Under the pieces are notes generated by a model. It saw only the letters and a program-made list of their open reading frames with translations. It had not been told where the DNA came from and searched no databases. This document shows, piece after piece, positions 39,468 to 48,361 of a DNA stretch of 55,134 bases. A program made the position numbers and the translations under genes. The DNA comes from Streptacidiphilus anmyonensis (GTDB lineage Bacteria; Actinomycetota; Actinomycetes; Streptomycetales; Streptomycetaceae): the NCBI RefSeq assembly GCF_000787855.1, contig NZ_BBPQ01000046.1, positions 8,272 to 63,405 on the forward strand. The letters are read 5' to 3'. The stretch's first letter is position 1. Every line of letters starts with the position of its first letter.

Positions 39468-41801
39468 ATGGACCCTCGCATCCCACGGATCCGGGGCGGG
39501 TTCGCGCGCCTGCCCGTCGCCGCCCTGGCGGCCGTACTCCTCGCACTGACCGCGCCGACCGGAGCCCGCGCCGCCACCGCGAGTGCCAACCTGTTGTTGA
39601 ACGGGGACGCGGAGACGTCCCAGTGCAGCCCCGGCGGCTGGGAGGAGACGACCGTCCCCGGCTGGCAGATCGCCTCCGGCGATCCGGTGATCAACTGTTA
39701 CGGGGTCCCCACCGGCGCCTCCGCGACCACGCCAGGACCCTCCGCGCGCGGCGGAGCCTACTTCCAGGGCGGCGCCCGCGGAGCCTCGCGGCTCTCGCAG
39801 ACGACCGACCTGTCCAGCGCCGGGGGAGCGGTCGACTCGGGCACGGTGCACGCGACCCTGTCCGGGTGGCTCGGCGGCGTCGGCTCCGACGGCGACGCCG
39901 CCACGGTGACGATCACCTACCGCGACGCGTCGGGCTCCTCGCTCGGAACGGCGTCGATCGGCCCGGTCAGCGCGACCGACCGCGCCGACACCACCGAGTT
40001 CCTGCAGCGCAGTTCGACGACGACCGTGCCGGCGGGCACCCGCTCCGTCGTCACCACCGTCGACTTCTCGCTCACCTCGGGAACGAACAGCGAGGCCATG
40101 GCGGACGACCTGTCGCTGACCTTGGACGCGTCCGTGACGGTGCCGACGCTCGCCGTCCCGGCATCGACGGTGCCGCGCTTCGACCACGTCTTCACCGTCA
40201 TGCTGGAGAACAACAACTACTCGGCCACATCGAACACCGCCGACAACGGCACCGGCATCATCGGCAACACCTCCGCTCCCTACATCAACGGCACCCTGCT
40301 GCCGATGGGCTCGCTGCTGACGAACTACCATGCCGGAACACACAACTCGGACCCGAACTACGAGCAGATCGCCTTCGGCAACTCCTACGGGCGCAGCAGC
40401 CAGTCGGGCAACGCCAACTGCATCACCAGCCCGTCCTGCACCGCGACCAACAATGGTCTGGGGGACAACCTCGACGCCGCGGGCCGCAGTTGGAAGCAGT
40501 ACACGCAGAGCCAGACCAGCAACTGCCAGACCGCCGACAGCGGTGAGTACGCAGCCGACGACGTGCCGTTCTACTATGCGGCCCGGATGAAGAACGACAA
40601 CGCCTACTGCCAGGCCCACTGGCAGCCGCTGTCGCAACTGCTGGGCACCGACCTGGCGTCGACCGCGACCACACCGGACTTCGTGTGGTTCGACCCCGAC
40701 TCCTGCGACGACATGGAGGACTGCGGCATCGCCGCGGGCGACACCTGGCTCAGCCAGACGCTGCCCACGCTCTTCGCGTCCCCCGCCTGGACCCAGCAGA
40801 AGTCGCTGCTCGTGCTCACCTTCGACGAGGACGGCTCCGGCAGCTACGCAGGTTTCGGCACCGGGCAGACCAACCAGGTGATGACCCTGGTGATCGGCTC
40901 ACAGGGCACGGTCAAGGCCGGCTATCTCGACGCGAACCGCTACGACCACTACAGCACCGCCCGCGTCTTCGAGGGCGCGCTCGGTCTGACCGCCACGATG
41001 ACCGACAACGACAAGTGGGCCACGCCGTACAACGAGGTCTTCACCGCCGGCTCCGCGCCCGCCGACGACTTCAGCATCGCCGACACCACCTTCGCCGCAC
41101 CGGTCAACCAGGGCGCGTCCGCCGGCGCCGCCGTTGCCACCGCGGTCACCTCCGGCGCCGCTGAGGCCGTCACCCTCGCCGCCTCCGGCCTGCCCGGCGG
41201 CGTGACCGCGACGTTCGACCCCGCGACGGTCACCGCCGGCGGCACGTCCACGATGACCTTGCACGCCGCCTCGAGCGCTGCACTCGGCACGGTGACGGCC
41301 ACCGTCACCGGCACCAGCGGGTCCACGACGCACTCCGTCCCGTTCACCGTGACCGTCGGCGTCCCCGGCAGCGGCGGCGGTCTCGTGTCCGGGGGCACCT
41401 ACGAGATCATCCAGGGCGGTAAGGCCGTGGACGACCCGGGATCGTCGACGACCGCGGGCACCCAGTTGATCGTGTGGGGTCTGCACGGCGGGACGAACCA
41501 GCGGTGGACCTTCACGCAGAACGGCGACGGTTCCTTCCAGATGAAGAACGCCGTCTCCGGACTGTGCGCCGACGACTCGGGCGCGTCCAGCGCGGCCGGC
41601 TCGAAGATCGTGCAGTGGACCTGCACGGGCAACAACAACCAGCGCTGGACCGTCGTGCCCAGCGGGTCCGGCTACGCACTGGTCGACAGGGCGAGCGGGC
41701 TGGCGCTGACGGCCGGCGGCGCAACCGACGGCTCCCCCCTGACCCAGCAGCCCGACACTGGTAGCGCGCTGCAGACCTGGGCGTTCACCCGGGTCGGCTG
41801 A
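39468..41801 (+). CDS. Secreted modular phosphoesterase with ricin-type lectin
   Basis: A 777-residue exported protein. After a signal peptide (about 1-36, ending ARA-A) there is an N-terminal carbohydrate-binding-like module of about 200 residues (NLLLNGDAETSQC ... GWQIASGD), then the PF04185-type phosphoesterase domain (FDHVFTVMLENNNYS, APYINGTLLPMGSLLTNYHAGTHNSDPNY, and TFDEDGSG near its end). A short beta-rich linker domain follows (about 530-640), and then a C-terminal ricin-type beta-trefoil with two QRW repeats. Members of PF04185 are phospholipases C or acid phosphatases. The lectin suggests tethering to polysaccharide. Terminated by the hairpin at 41815. Confidence 0.88.
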   Translation: MDPRIPRIRGGFARLPVAALAAVLLALTAPTGARAATASANLLLNGDAETSQCSPGGWEETTVPGWQIASGDPVINCYGVPTGASATTPGPSARGGAYFQGGARGASRLSQTTDLSSAGGAVDSGTVHATLSGWLGGVGSDGDAATVTITYRDASGSSLGTASIGPVSATDRADTTEFLQRSSTTTVPAGTRSVVTTVDFSLTSGTNSEAMADDLSLTLDASVTVPTLAVPASTVPRFDHVFTVMLENNNYSATSNTADNGTGIIGNTSAPYINGTLLPMGSLLTNYHAGTHNSDPNYEQIAFGNSYGRSSQSGNANCITSPSCTATNNGLGDNLDAAGRSWKQYTQSQTSNCQTADSGEYAADDVPFYYAARMKNDNAYCQAHWQPLSQLLGTDLASTATTPDFVWFDPDSCDDMEDCGIAAGDTWLSQTLPTLFASPAWTQQKSLLVLTFDEDGSGSYAGFGTGQTNQVMTLVIGSQGTVKAGYLDANRYDHYSTARVFEGALGLTATMTDNDKWATPYNEVFTAGSAPADDFSIADTTFAAPVNQGASAGAAVATAVTSGAAEAVTLAASGLPGGVTATFDPATVTAGGTSTMTLHAASSAALGTVTATVTGTSGSTTHSVPFTVTVGVPGSGGGLVSGGTYEIIQGGKAVDDPGSSTTAGTQLIVWGLHGGTNQRWTFTQNGDGSFQMKNAVSGLCADDSGASSAAGSKIVQWTCTGNNNQRWTVVPSGSGYALVDRASGLALTAGGATDGSPLTQQPDTGSALQTWAFTRVG

Positions 41802-41814
41802 CCGCGGTCCAAGA

Positions 41815-41848
41815 GGCGCGGCGCCCGCCGCCAGGCGGGCTCCGCGCC
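41815..41848 (+). terminator. Terminator of the phosphoesterase gene
   Basis: GGCGCGGCGCCCGCC and GGCGGGCTCCGCGCC form a 15-bp stem with a single C/T mismatch and a GCCA loop, 14 bp after the stop. Confidence 0.65.
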
Positions 41849-42025
41849 GAGCGGAAACGACTACCCATGAAGTCGGCCGCCGGTACCCACAAGAACGCCC
41901 CGGTCGATCGGTGAATGGGTACCGACATATCTCGACGAACCGCTCCGGCCTCATGTCTGCTGAATGGAGAAAAGGAATTTCCCACCGGTCGACACCGGTG
42001 GCGGCACAGAAAGAAGCAGAGCGGC

Positions 42026-42385
42026 ATGGATGTGGAAAATGTGGTTCAGTACCCGCAGAACAGTGCCATCTACCTGCGCTGCTACCCGGCGGACGCCTGC
42101 TATCTGATCGAGTGCTCAATCACGCTCAGCGAATACGCGAAAAGTCTGCGCCTGGGTGACCCGACCGTTTTCATGGACAATGGCCGACGTTCCTGCGAGC
42201 CCCGATTCGCACTGGAGTCCCTGCTGTACGCGGTGGAATGCGGCCTCTACCGCACGGTCATCATCCCGGGGCCTTTCGTCTTCTCCGTCCGCGACCGCGA
42301 AGCCATGGAATGCGTGCGCAGACTCGAGTCCCTGGGCTGCCGTGTCCTCCAGCTCTCCCGCGAGTGGACCAGGAGCGGATGCTGA
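42026..42385 (+). CDS. Small resolvase-fold protein lacking the catalytic serine
   Basis: A 119-residue cytosolic protein. The pattern is that of the serine-recombinase N-terminal domain: an IYLRCYP first strand, VFMDNGRRSCEPRFALESLLYAVECGLYRTVIIPGPFVF (the DNG-x-R-x3-L-x2-LL-x3-GxxxxVI core), then MECVRRLESLGCRVLQL. The position that holds the nucleophilic Ser (Y-x-R-V-S in recombinases) reads LRCYP, and no DNA-binding domain follows, so it cannot be a working recombinase. Similar IYLRCYP proteins occur in streptomycetes. A regulatory or sensing role is possible. The ribosome site before 42026 is weak and the gene is less GC-biased than neighbours. Confidence 0.7.
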   Translation: MDVENVVQYPQNSAIYLRCYPADACYLIECSITLSEYAKSLRLGDPTVFMDNGRRSCEPRFALESLLYAVECGLYRTVIIPGPFVFSVRDREAMECVRRLESLGCRVLQLSREWTRSGC

Positions 42386-42401
42386 TCCCGCCCCGCGCAG
42401 A

Positions 42402-42437
42402 GGTGACGGGCCCGCCGATTTCGGCGGGCCCGTCACC
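42402..42437. terminator. Long bidirectional terminator
   Basis: GGTGACGGGCCCGCCGA and its exact complement form a 16-17 bp perfect stem with a tiny loop, followed by GTTTCATC. It lies between the convergent resolvase-fold gene and the galactanase gene. Confidence 0.85.
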
Positions 42438-42463
42438 GTTTCATCTCCGGGGTGTCCGGCGGG

Positions 42464-45400
42464 CTACGTGGTCAGAGACCATCGCTGATTGCCGGCGCCG
42501 TCGCAGGTCCAGAGGTCGACGCCGGTGCCGTTGCCGGTCGCCTGCCCGGCGACGTCGAGGCACAGTCCCGACTGGCGGCCGACGATGCTTCCGTCGGACT
42601 GCACCGTCCACTTCTGGTTGGCGCCGCCGTTGCAGGGCCACATGTCCACAGTGGCGCCCGGGGACGTCGACTGGTTGGCGACGTCGAGACACAGGCCCGA
42701 CTGGGTGCCCTCGATGCTGCCGTCGGCGCTCAGGCTCCACTTCTGGTTGGCGCCGCCGTTGCAGTCCCAGACGTCCACCCCGGCCCCGGCCGAAACCGAC
42801 TGGTTGGCGACGTCGAGGCAGCGTTGGGACTGCGCGCCGACCACCGATGCGGCCCCCTGCGACCAGGTCCCGGCGGAGGCGTTCAGGGTCCACGGGCTGT
42901 ACCAGGACATCGAGACCGAGGTGCCGGTGATGGTCAGCGGCAGCCAGATCATGGGCGACCCGCCGAGGTCCGAGGTCTGCCAGCGGTCGCCGGCGTAGAT
43001 GTACGTCGTGCCCGAGGCGCCCTGGACAGGGATGATGTTCGCGGTCTGGCTGTCGTACGTGTCGGTGCCGCCGGGGGCGAAGGACTGGAAGGCGGACCAC
43101 GGCCCGGCGAGGGAGGTGGCCGTCGCGTAGACGTTGTCGTTCGTGCTCCAGCCGCTCAGGTGCGAGCCGAAGAGGTAGTAGGTGCCGCCGACCTTCGTCA
43201 TCGCGGGCGCCTCGTAGTCCGGCAGGACGGCCACGGAACCGACCACCGACAAGTAGTCGGCTGACAGCCTGTCAATGCGCAGGCCGTTGGCCCGGTCCTC
43301 GCTGAGCAGGTACGCCGTGCCGTCCGTGTCCTGGAACAACCCCAGGTCGCGGCTCTGGAAGCCCAGCGGCTGGAAGCTGCCCCGGTAGCTGTACGGACCG
43401 CAGGGGCTGGCGCTGGTGGCCACGCCGACCTTGGCCTCCCCGTACGACGAGCTGTCGATGTGCATGTACATCACGTACTGCTTCGTCGACGCGTTGTAGA
43501 TCACCTTCGGGCGCTCGACGACCCGGCCCGGCCCGAGGTCGCCGCTCGCCTGCCGGGTCAACGCCCGGCCGCGGTACGTCCAGTTCGACAGGTCGGTGCT
43601 GCTGTAGCACGGGATGTCCTGGAAGGCGGCGTCGTTCGCGTTCTCACCGGTCTTGTCCTCCCCGAAGCCGTACCAGGTCGAGCCGACCTTGACGATGCCG
43701 AGGCCGTGCATCTGGAGCACGTTGCCGGCGGTGTCCGTCCAGGCCTGGCCCGGGTCGAACCGGCCGGATGCCTGCGCGGTGGCGGACGTCGGCGTCCACT
43801 GCTGGTTCGCGCCGCCGTTGCAGGTCCACTCGTCGACCTGGGCGCCGTCGGCGGTGCTCTGCCCGGCCACCTCCAGACACAGCCCGGAGGCGACGTTCGT
43901 GACGCTGCCGTCGGGATGCTGGACCCACCTCTGGCTCGAGGCGCCCGAGCACGCCCTCACGACGACTGCCGTGCCGGGTGCGGTACCGCTCTGCGTGTCC
44001 AGGCACCTGGACCCGCCCGAGCCGACGATGGCGCCGGAGGCCCGCAGCTGGAACTTCTGACCGGCGGCGCCGGTGCAGGTGGAGGAGACGGACGGCGCGC
44101 CCGTCGCGACCGCCGCCGTCAGGCAGCGGCTGGACTGGCCGCCCACCAACTCCTGGTCCGCGTAGCCGCTGCTCCCAGGGGAGCCCGAGCTGGACAGCAC
44201 GTACGTGGAGATACTGCGGGCCGGCAGGGAGGCGCTGATCGTCGAACCCGAGACGCTCGGCGCGGCCACGCCTGCCATGTCCTCCGTCGCGCTGGTCCGG
44301 TACGCGCCGGCCGGCGCCAACCCCGTGCTGTGGAGGTTCAGACCGAAGGACGTCGAGGCGGCATTGGTGTTCGCGACGACGACGACCCAGCTGCCGTTCT
44401 GCCGGAACGCCAGCGGCTGCACGCCGGTCGGAGCGCCGGTGACGGCGTAGCGGACGGCTCCCGGCCGGACGTACTTGCTGTACTGGCCCAGGGCGTAGAA
44501 ACGCTTGGAGACGTAGAGCGTCTGGTTGCCGTCGGTGGCGTAGTTCGGGTCGTAGTAGATCAGGCCGTCGTTCCAGCCGTCGGAGTTCACGGACGTGGCG
44601 CACGACGCCTGCGTCGGATCGCAGCCGATCTCGGAGGACAGGGCGGTCCACCACTGGAACGCGCTGTCATTGCCGTAAGCCAGGTCGTCGTACAGTGAGT
44701 TGACCATCGTCAGGGCGCCCGTGACGGTCGGGTCGTACTGCGAGCCGTAACCCCCGCCGCCGGCCTGGCAGCAGATCTCCGTGGCCCACAGGGGCTTCCC
44801 GGCCGTGGCGCCCAGCGCGCCGACCTGCTCGAGCTGTGAGCCGGTGGGGAAGTCGTAGGTGTGGTGCGCGATGGCGCCGACCGACCGGGGCGCCGTCGGA
44901 TCCGCCAGCCAACCGGGCGCCTCGCTGGTCAGCTGGGTGGTCAGGCTCGACTCGTCAGCGATCACCTTCGTGCCGGACCGACCCGCCTGCTTGAGCGCGG
45001 ACCCGACGGCGTTGATGACACCGGCGCGGTCGGCGGGGGCGACGGCCATGCCCTCCTGGCCGCAGGAGCCGAACGAGTCGTCGGGCTCGTTCATCGGGCT
45101 GATCTGGCTGAGCCCGATGCCCTGGGAGGCGAAGTGCTTGACCACGGCGGCCAGGTAGCCGCCGTACTGGGTGTCCTTTGCCGTGTTGATCGAACCGGCA
45201 CAGCTCTGGCCGTTCGTGGTGAACTGCGGTGGTGCGCTGTTGACGAAGCCGATCAGGTCGGGGACGTCGTCGGCGGCCGCGAGCTTCAGGAAGGCCTGCC
45301 CGCCCGGGTCCTTGGTCCAGTCGTAGCTGCCGTCGGCGTTGAGGAAGGTCTGCGGAGCGCGCGCCGGTGTGGTGACCCCGACGCCTCCTCCGCCGATGTT

Positions 45401-45724
45401 GTAGCGGTACTGGCTGAGCCGGATGCCCGAGTTGGTGAAGAGCAGGTTCGCCACCTGCTTCTGCGCCGCCGAGGAGAAGGCGGCCAGATCGTTCGGCCAC
45501 CACGCGCCCGAGGCGCCGAACCCGGTGATCGTCTGCGCCGCGCCGGCGACCTGGGCGGGCGGCGGCCCGGCGGGGGAGTTCGCGGCCGGGGCGGGGGAGC
45601 TTGTGGCCGCCGCGGTAGCGCTTGTGGCGACCCCGGCTCCGGCGGTCGTCATCACTGCTGCCAGGAGCAGGGCGATCCGTCTGGATCGAAGTATCTGCCG
45701 TAGTGAGGCCCTGGGTTCAGGCAC
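42464..45724 (-). CDS. Bifunctional GH30-CBM13-GH43_24-CBM13 arabinogalactan hydrolase
   Basis: A 1086-residue secreted enzyme. A signal peptide (about 1-40) and a Pro/Ala linker lead into a GH30 domain (about 58-512) of the endo-beta-1,6-galactanase type: GFGASGAWWPNDL, LSQYRYNIGGGGVG, the acid/base E213 in SPMNEPDD and the nucleophile E316 in LWATEICC. A ricin/CBM13 module follows (about 525-645), then a GH43 domain (about 653-945) with MHGLGIVKVG, E737 in VVERPKVIYN, QSRDLGLFQDTDG and E838 in DYEAPAM. This is the pattern of subfamily 24 exo-beta-1,3-galactanases, which lack the usual Asp base. A second CBM13 (about 960-1086) ends the protein. The GTG at 45724 has GGAGG five bases upstream. 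Likely LacI-controlled from 45881. Confidence 0.9.
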   Translation of the reverse strand: MPEPRASLRQILRSRRIALLLAAVMTTAGAGVATSATAAATSSPAPAANSPAGPPPAQVAGAAQTITGFGASGAWWPNDLAAFSSAAQKQVANLLFTNSGIRLSQYRYNIGGGGVGVTTPARAPQTFLNADGSYDWTKDPGGQAFLKLAAADDVPDLIGFVNSAPPQFTTNGQSCAGSINTAKDTQYGGYLAAVVKHFASQGIGLSQISPMNEPDDSFGSCGQEGMAVAPADRAGVINAVGSALKQAGRSGTKVIADESSLTTQLTSEAPGWLADPTAPRSVGAIAHHTYDFPTGSQLEQVGALGATAGKPLWATEICCQAGGGGYGSQYDPTVTGALTMVNSLYDDLAYGNDSAFQWWTALSSEIGCDPTQASCATSVNSDGWNDGLIYYDPNYATDGNQTLYVSKRFYALGQYSKYVRPGAVRYAVTGAPTGVQPLAFRQNGSWVVVVANTNAASTSFGLNLHSTGLAPAGAYRTSATEDMAGVAAPSVSGSTISASLPARSISTYVLSSSGSPGSSGYADQELVGGQSSRCLTAAVATGAPSVSSTCTGAAGQKFQLRASGAIVGSGGSRCLDTQSGTAPGTAVVVRACSGASSQRWVQHPDGSVTNVASGLCLEVAGQSTADGAQVDEWTCNGGANQQWTPTSATAQASGRFDPGQAWTDTAGNVLQMHGLGIVKVGSTWYGFGEDKTGENANDAAFQDIPCYSSTDLSNWTYRGRALTRQASGDLGPGRVVERPKVIYNASTKQYVMYMHIDSSSYGEAKVGVATSASPCGPYSYRGSFQPLGFQSRDLGLFQDTDGTAYLLSEDRANGLRIDRLSADYLSVVGSVAVLPDYEAPAMTKVGGTYYLFGSHLSGWSTNDNVYATATSLAGPWSAFQSFAPGGTDTYDSQTANIIPVQGASGTTYIYAGDRWQTSDLGGSPMIWLPLTITGTSVSMSWYSPWTLNASAGTWSQGAASVVGAQSQRCLDVANQSVSAGAGVDVWDCNGGANQKWSLSADGSIEGTQSGLCLDVANQSTSPGATVDMWPCNGGANQKWTVQSDGSIVGRQSGLCLDVAGQATGNGTGVDLWTCDGAGNQRWSLTT

Positions 45725-45880
45725 GGAAACCTCCAGAAACGGTGGGTGGGACGGCGGAGCCGAGCGGTTCCGGCAGGTCATGGCGTGCGGAACTCAGGTG
45801 CGGGAAAAGGGCGCTCGGCTCAGGGCGCGCCGTGCGGCTTCCGTCGTCGTGGCCCCGAGGCGGAAACGCAGCGGCAAACG

Positions 45881-45898
45881 GATGTTTACGTAAACATC
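45881..45898. promoter_or_regulatory. Perfect LacI-type operator upstream of the galactanase gene
   Basis: GATGTTTACGTAAACATC is a perfect 18-bp palindrome with the TTTACGTAAA core of actinobacterial LacI/GalR sites, 157 bp upstream of the galactanase start. The LacI protein at 35118-36188 is the obvious candidate ligand. The remaining gap 45725-46214 shows only the coding-like remnant listed next. Confidence 0.7.
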
Positions 45899-46019
45899 AC
45901 GCTGCGGAAGAGCCTGGAGGTCACCCGTGGTCGGTGTCAAGGCCCGTGCGACCAGCCGTTTTGGACATGAGGGGGCCTCGCATCCGCGGGCTCTGCCTGG
46001 GCGCGCGGACGCGCTGATG

Positions 46020-46214
46020 CCGGATCAGCAGATCCGGGGCAGGCCGCGGTCGCCGCTCCGGCGTGCGCAGGACCGCTCGGTGGGCGGGGATGCGAGGAGC
46101 GCCCGCGTGCGGAAGGGAGGGCGTGGCGTCGGACAGGATCGCGGCCTTGGTCGCCTCGGGGTCATCGCCGAGGTTCGCCTCGAGCCCGAAGCACCCTGGG
46201 CGGTCGCGGAGGAT
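46020..46214 (-). pseudogene. Coding-like remnant downstream of TetR
   Basis: Directly after the TetR stop, in the same frame, the minus strand reads ILRDRPGCFGLEANLGDD, then PEATKAAILSDATPSLP and further gene-like codons with high GC3 for about 65 codons, with no start codon or ribosome site. It may be the decayed C-terminal part of another gene, or an extension cut off from TetR by a stop mutation. I do not recognise the family. Confidence 0.3.
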
Positions 46215-46895
46215 TCATCTCTGCCCGCTGACGGCGCGTTCCAGGCCGTCGAGGACCAGGTCGAGGCCGAAGGTGAATTCGTCGGCGTAGTCGTAGCCGG
46301 GGCGGAGCACGTGGTGGGTCGCCATCTCGGCCAGGTAGGGGTACTGGTCGGCCGGGAACTGCGCAAGCATCGACTGGGCCAGGCGCGCGGTCTCGTCGGG
46401 GGAGTCGAAGGGGAGGCCGCGCTCCTGGAGGGCGAAGCCGTAGATGTAGCTGTCGAGCGCCGAATAGGCGTGCGCCGCCAGCTCGATGGAGAAGCCGGCG
46501 GTGCGCAGGCAGGCGAGGACGGCGTCGTGGTGACGCAGCGTCGCGGGGCCCGGGGTGGTCCGGGACTCCATCAGGCCGATCGCCCAGCGGTGCCGGGCCA
46601 GCGCCCGGCGGGCCGAGATCGCCCGGAGCCGCATCGACGTCCGCCAGTCCCGACTGTCCGACGGCGGCAGGTCGATCTCGGCGAAGACGGTGTCGATCAT
46701 GCCGTCCAGGAGGTCGCTCTTGTTCGCGACGTGGGTGTAGAGGGACATGGCCTCCACCCCGACCGCCTCGCCGAGCCTGCGCATGGTGAGGGCCGGCAGC
46801 CCGTCCGCGTCGGCGAGGGCGACCGCCGCCTGGAGGACCCGGTCGCGGGTGAGCGGGGCGCGAGGCGGGCGGTCGGGACTGGTGCCTGCGGTCAT
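46215..46895 (-). CDS. TetR-family repressor
   Basis: A 226-residue TetR protein. The HTH is [54 protein letters not shown], followed by a TetR_C-type ligand domain ([39 protein letters not shown]). The ATG at 46895 has GGAGGAG just upstream. It is divergent from a quinone oxidoreductase gene, with two operator copies between them, which is the classic arrangement of a repressor and the enzyme that removes its inducer. Confidence 0.92.
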   Translation of the reverse strand: MTAGTSPDRPPRAPLTRDRVLQAAVALADADGLPALTMRRLGEAVGVEAMSLYTHVANKSDLLDGMIDTVFAEIDLPPSDSRDWRTSMRLRAISARRALARHRWAIGLMESRTTPGPATLRHHDAVLACLRTAGFSIELAAHAYSALDSYIYGFALQERGLPFDSPDETARLAQSMLAQFPADQYPYLAEMATHHVLRPGYDYADEFTFGLDLVLDGLERAVSGQR

Positions 46896-46931
46896 CTGCT
46901 CCTCCGGCTCCTGCGGTCGGGAGCTTGACAG

Positions 46932-46965
46932 CTTACAGCGTAAGGGCAGAGCCTTACGCTGTAAG
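46932..46965. promoter_or_regulatory. Double TetR operator
   Basis: CTTACAGCGTAAGG and CCTTACGCTGTAAG are exact complements (14-bp arms, 6-bp spacer), and each arm is itself a CTTAC-N3-GTAAG palindrome, so two TetR dimers can bind. Site between the divergent TetR and oxidoreductase starts. Confidence 0.8.
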
Positions 46966-46998
46966 GAGGCAAACGGACCGTCCCGGAAGAGGGTCGTG

Positions 46999-48036
46999 AT
47001 GAACGCCGAGCAGCCGTCGGTGCTGACCGCCACCGCCACAGCCGCGAAGTCGATGCAGTCGATCGTCCAGGAGCGCTATGGCTCCTCGCCCGAGCGCGTC
47101 CTCCGCCTGGCGAGCGTCCCGCTGCCCGCCATCGGGCGGGGTGAGGTCCTGGTCCGGGTGAGGGCGGCCAGCGTGGACCGTGGCACGTGGCACCTGATGG
47201 CCGGACTGCCGTACCCGGTGCGGGCCGCGGGCTTCGGCCTGCGGCGCCCCAAGTACGCCAACCCCGGCCGGGCTCTCGCCGGGACGGTCGAGGCCGTCGG
47301 CGCGGACGTCGCCGGGCTCGCGCCCGGCGACGAGGTGTACGGCGTCGGCGCCGCCACCTTCGCCGAGTACGCGCGCTCCAGGGCCGACAAGCTCACCGCC
47401 AAGCCGGCCAACCTCACCTTCGCCGAGGCGGCCACCGTGCCGATCTCCGGGCTCACCGCCCTCCAGGCCGTCCGCGACCACGGGCAGGTCCGCGAGGGCC
47501 GGCGGGTGCTCGTCATCGGCGCGTCCGGAGGCGTCGGCAGCTTCGCCGTGCAGGTCGCCAAGGCGTTCGGGGCCGAGGTGACCGCCGTGTGCGGCGCCGG
47601 CGCGGCCAAGGCGGCCCTGGTCCGCTCGCTCGGCGCCGACGAGGTCGTCGACCACACCGCCGTCGACCCGACCGACGGCCGGGTCCGCTACGACGTCATC
47701 CTCGACACGGGCGGTAACCGCCCCCTGTCCCGACTGCGCCGCGCGCTCACCGCCACCGGGCGGCTCGTCATCGTCGGCGGCGAGACCGACGGACGGTGGC
47801 TCGGCGGCACGGACCGTCAGATCCGGGCGCAGCTGCTGTCACCGTTCGTCGGGCAGCGGCTCGGCTCCTTCGTCGCCTCAGAGAACGCGGCCGACCTGAC
47901 GGTCCTTCGGGAGCTCGTCGAGGCGGGCCGGATCCTCCCGGCCGTCGACCGCACGTTCCCGCTCGCCGAGACTCCGGCGGCGATCCGCCACCTGCTGGAC
48001 GGGCGGACGTGCGGCAAGGTCGCCGTCACGGTGTAG
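46999..48036 (+). CDS. NAD(P)-dependent quinone/alcohol oxidoreductase (MDR family)
   Basis: A 345-residue medium-chain dehydrogenase/reductase. The GroES-like half has [45 protein letters not shown] and [21 protein letters not shown]. The Rossmann half has [28 protein letters not shown]. The catalytic-zinc Cys and His of alcohol dehydrogenases are absent, so it is of the quinone oxidoreductase/enoyl reductase type. It reduces an unknown enone or quinone with NADPH. Regulated by the divergent TetR through the double operator. Confidence 0.92.
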   Translation: MNAEQPSVLTATATAAKSMQSIVQERYGSSPERVLRLASVPLPAIGRGEVLVRVRAASVDRGTWHLMAGLPYPVRAAGFGLRRPKYANPGRALAGTVEAVGADVAGLAPGDEVYGVGAATFAEYARSRADKLTAKPANLTFAEAATVPISGLTALQAVRDHGQVREGRRVLVIGASGGVGSFAVQVAKAFGAEVTAVCGAGAAKAALVRSLGADEVVDHTAVDPTDGRVRYDVILDTGGNRPLSRLRRALTATGRLVIVGGETDGRWLGGTDRQIRAQLLSPFVGQRLGSFVASENAADLTVLRELVEAGRILPAVDRTFPLAETPAAIRHLLDGRTCGKVAVTV

Positions 48037-48040
48037 CAGC

Positions 48041-48283
48041 TCATTCCCACACGTCGGGCCCGTCGCCGAGCCATTCGACGACCGCGGGCTGGTCGAACGC
48101 CTCGGGGGGCATTCCGCACCGCACCATGATCGCCTTGACGTCCTCCGTCGAGTAGGCGCGGCCGACCTCGAGCCCGAGCATGTCGACGCGCCGGTAAGGG
48201 ACGCCCGCGGCGTCGACGGCGACGCGGTGCACGACCACCCTGGCGTCGCTGTGGCCCGCGCGGAGGAAGTAGGGGCTGCCCAT
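48041..48283 (-). CDS. Small hypothetical protein
   Basis: An 80-residue protein: SPYFLRAGHSDARVVVHRVAVDAAGVPYRRVDMLGLEVGRAYSTEDVKAIMVRCGMPPEAF, ending in a Trp/acidic tail (VEWLGDGPDVWE). A beta-sheet followed by a helix is likely. It has typical codon bias and stops 4 bp from the convergent oxidoreductase stop. Family not recognised. Confidence 0.65.
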   Translation of the reverse strand: MGSPYFLRAGHSDARVVVHRVAVDAAGVPYRRVDMLGLEVGRAYSTEDVKAIMVRCGMPPEAFDQPAVVEWLGDGPDVWE

Positions 48284-48361
48284 GACTCCAGCCTGCGGCG
48301 GCGACGCCGTGATCGCCACCGCGAGGTCGGGGCCGGGCCCGGCCGGAGGCTCGGCAGGGAT

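Noticed and set aside
42026-42385. Resolvase-like gene considered as part of a mobile element
   Set aside because: No catalytic serine, no DNA-binding domain, no terminal repeats, transposase or integrase nearby.
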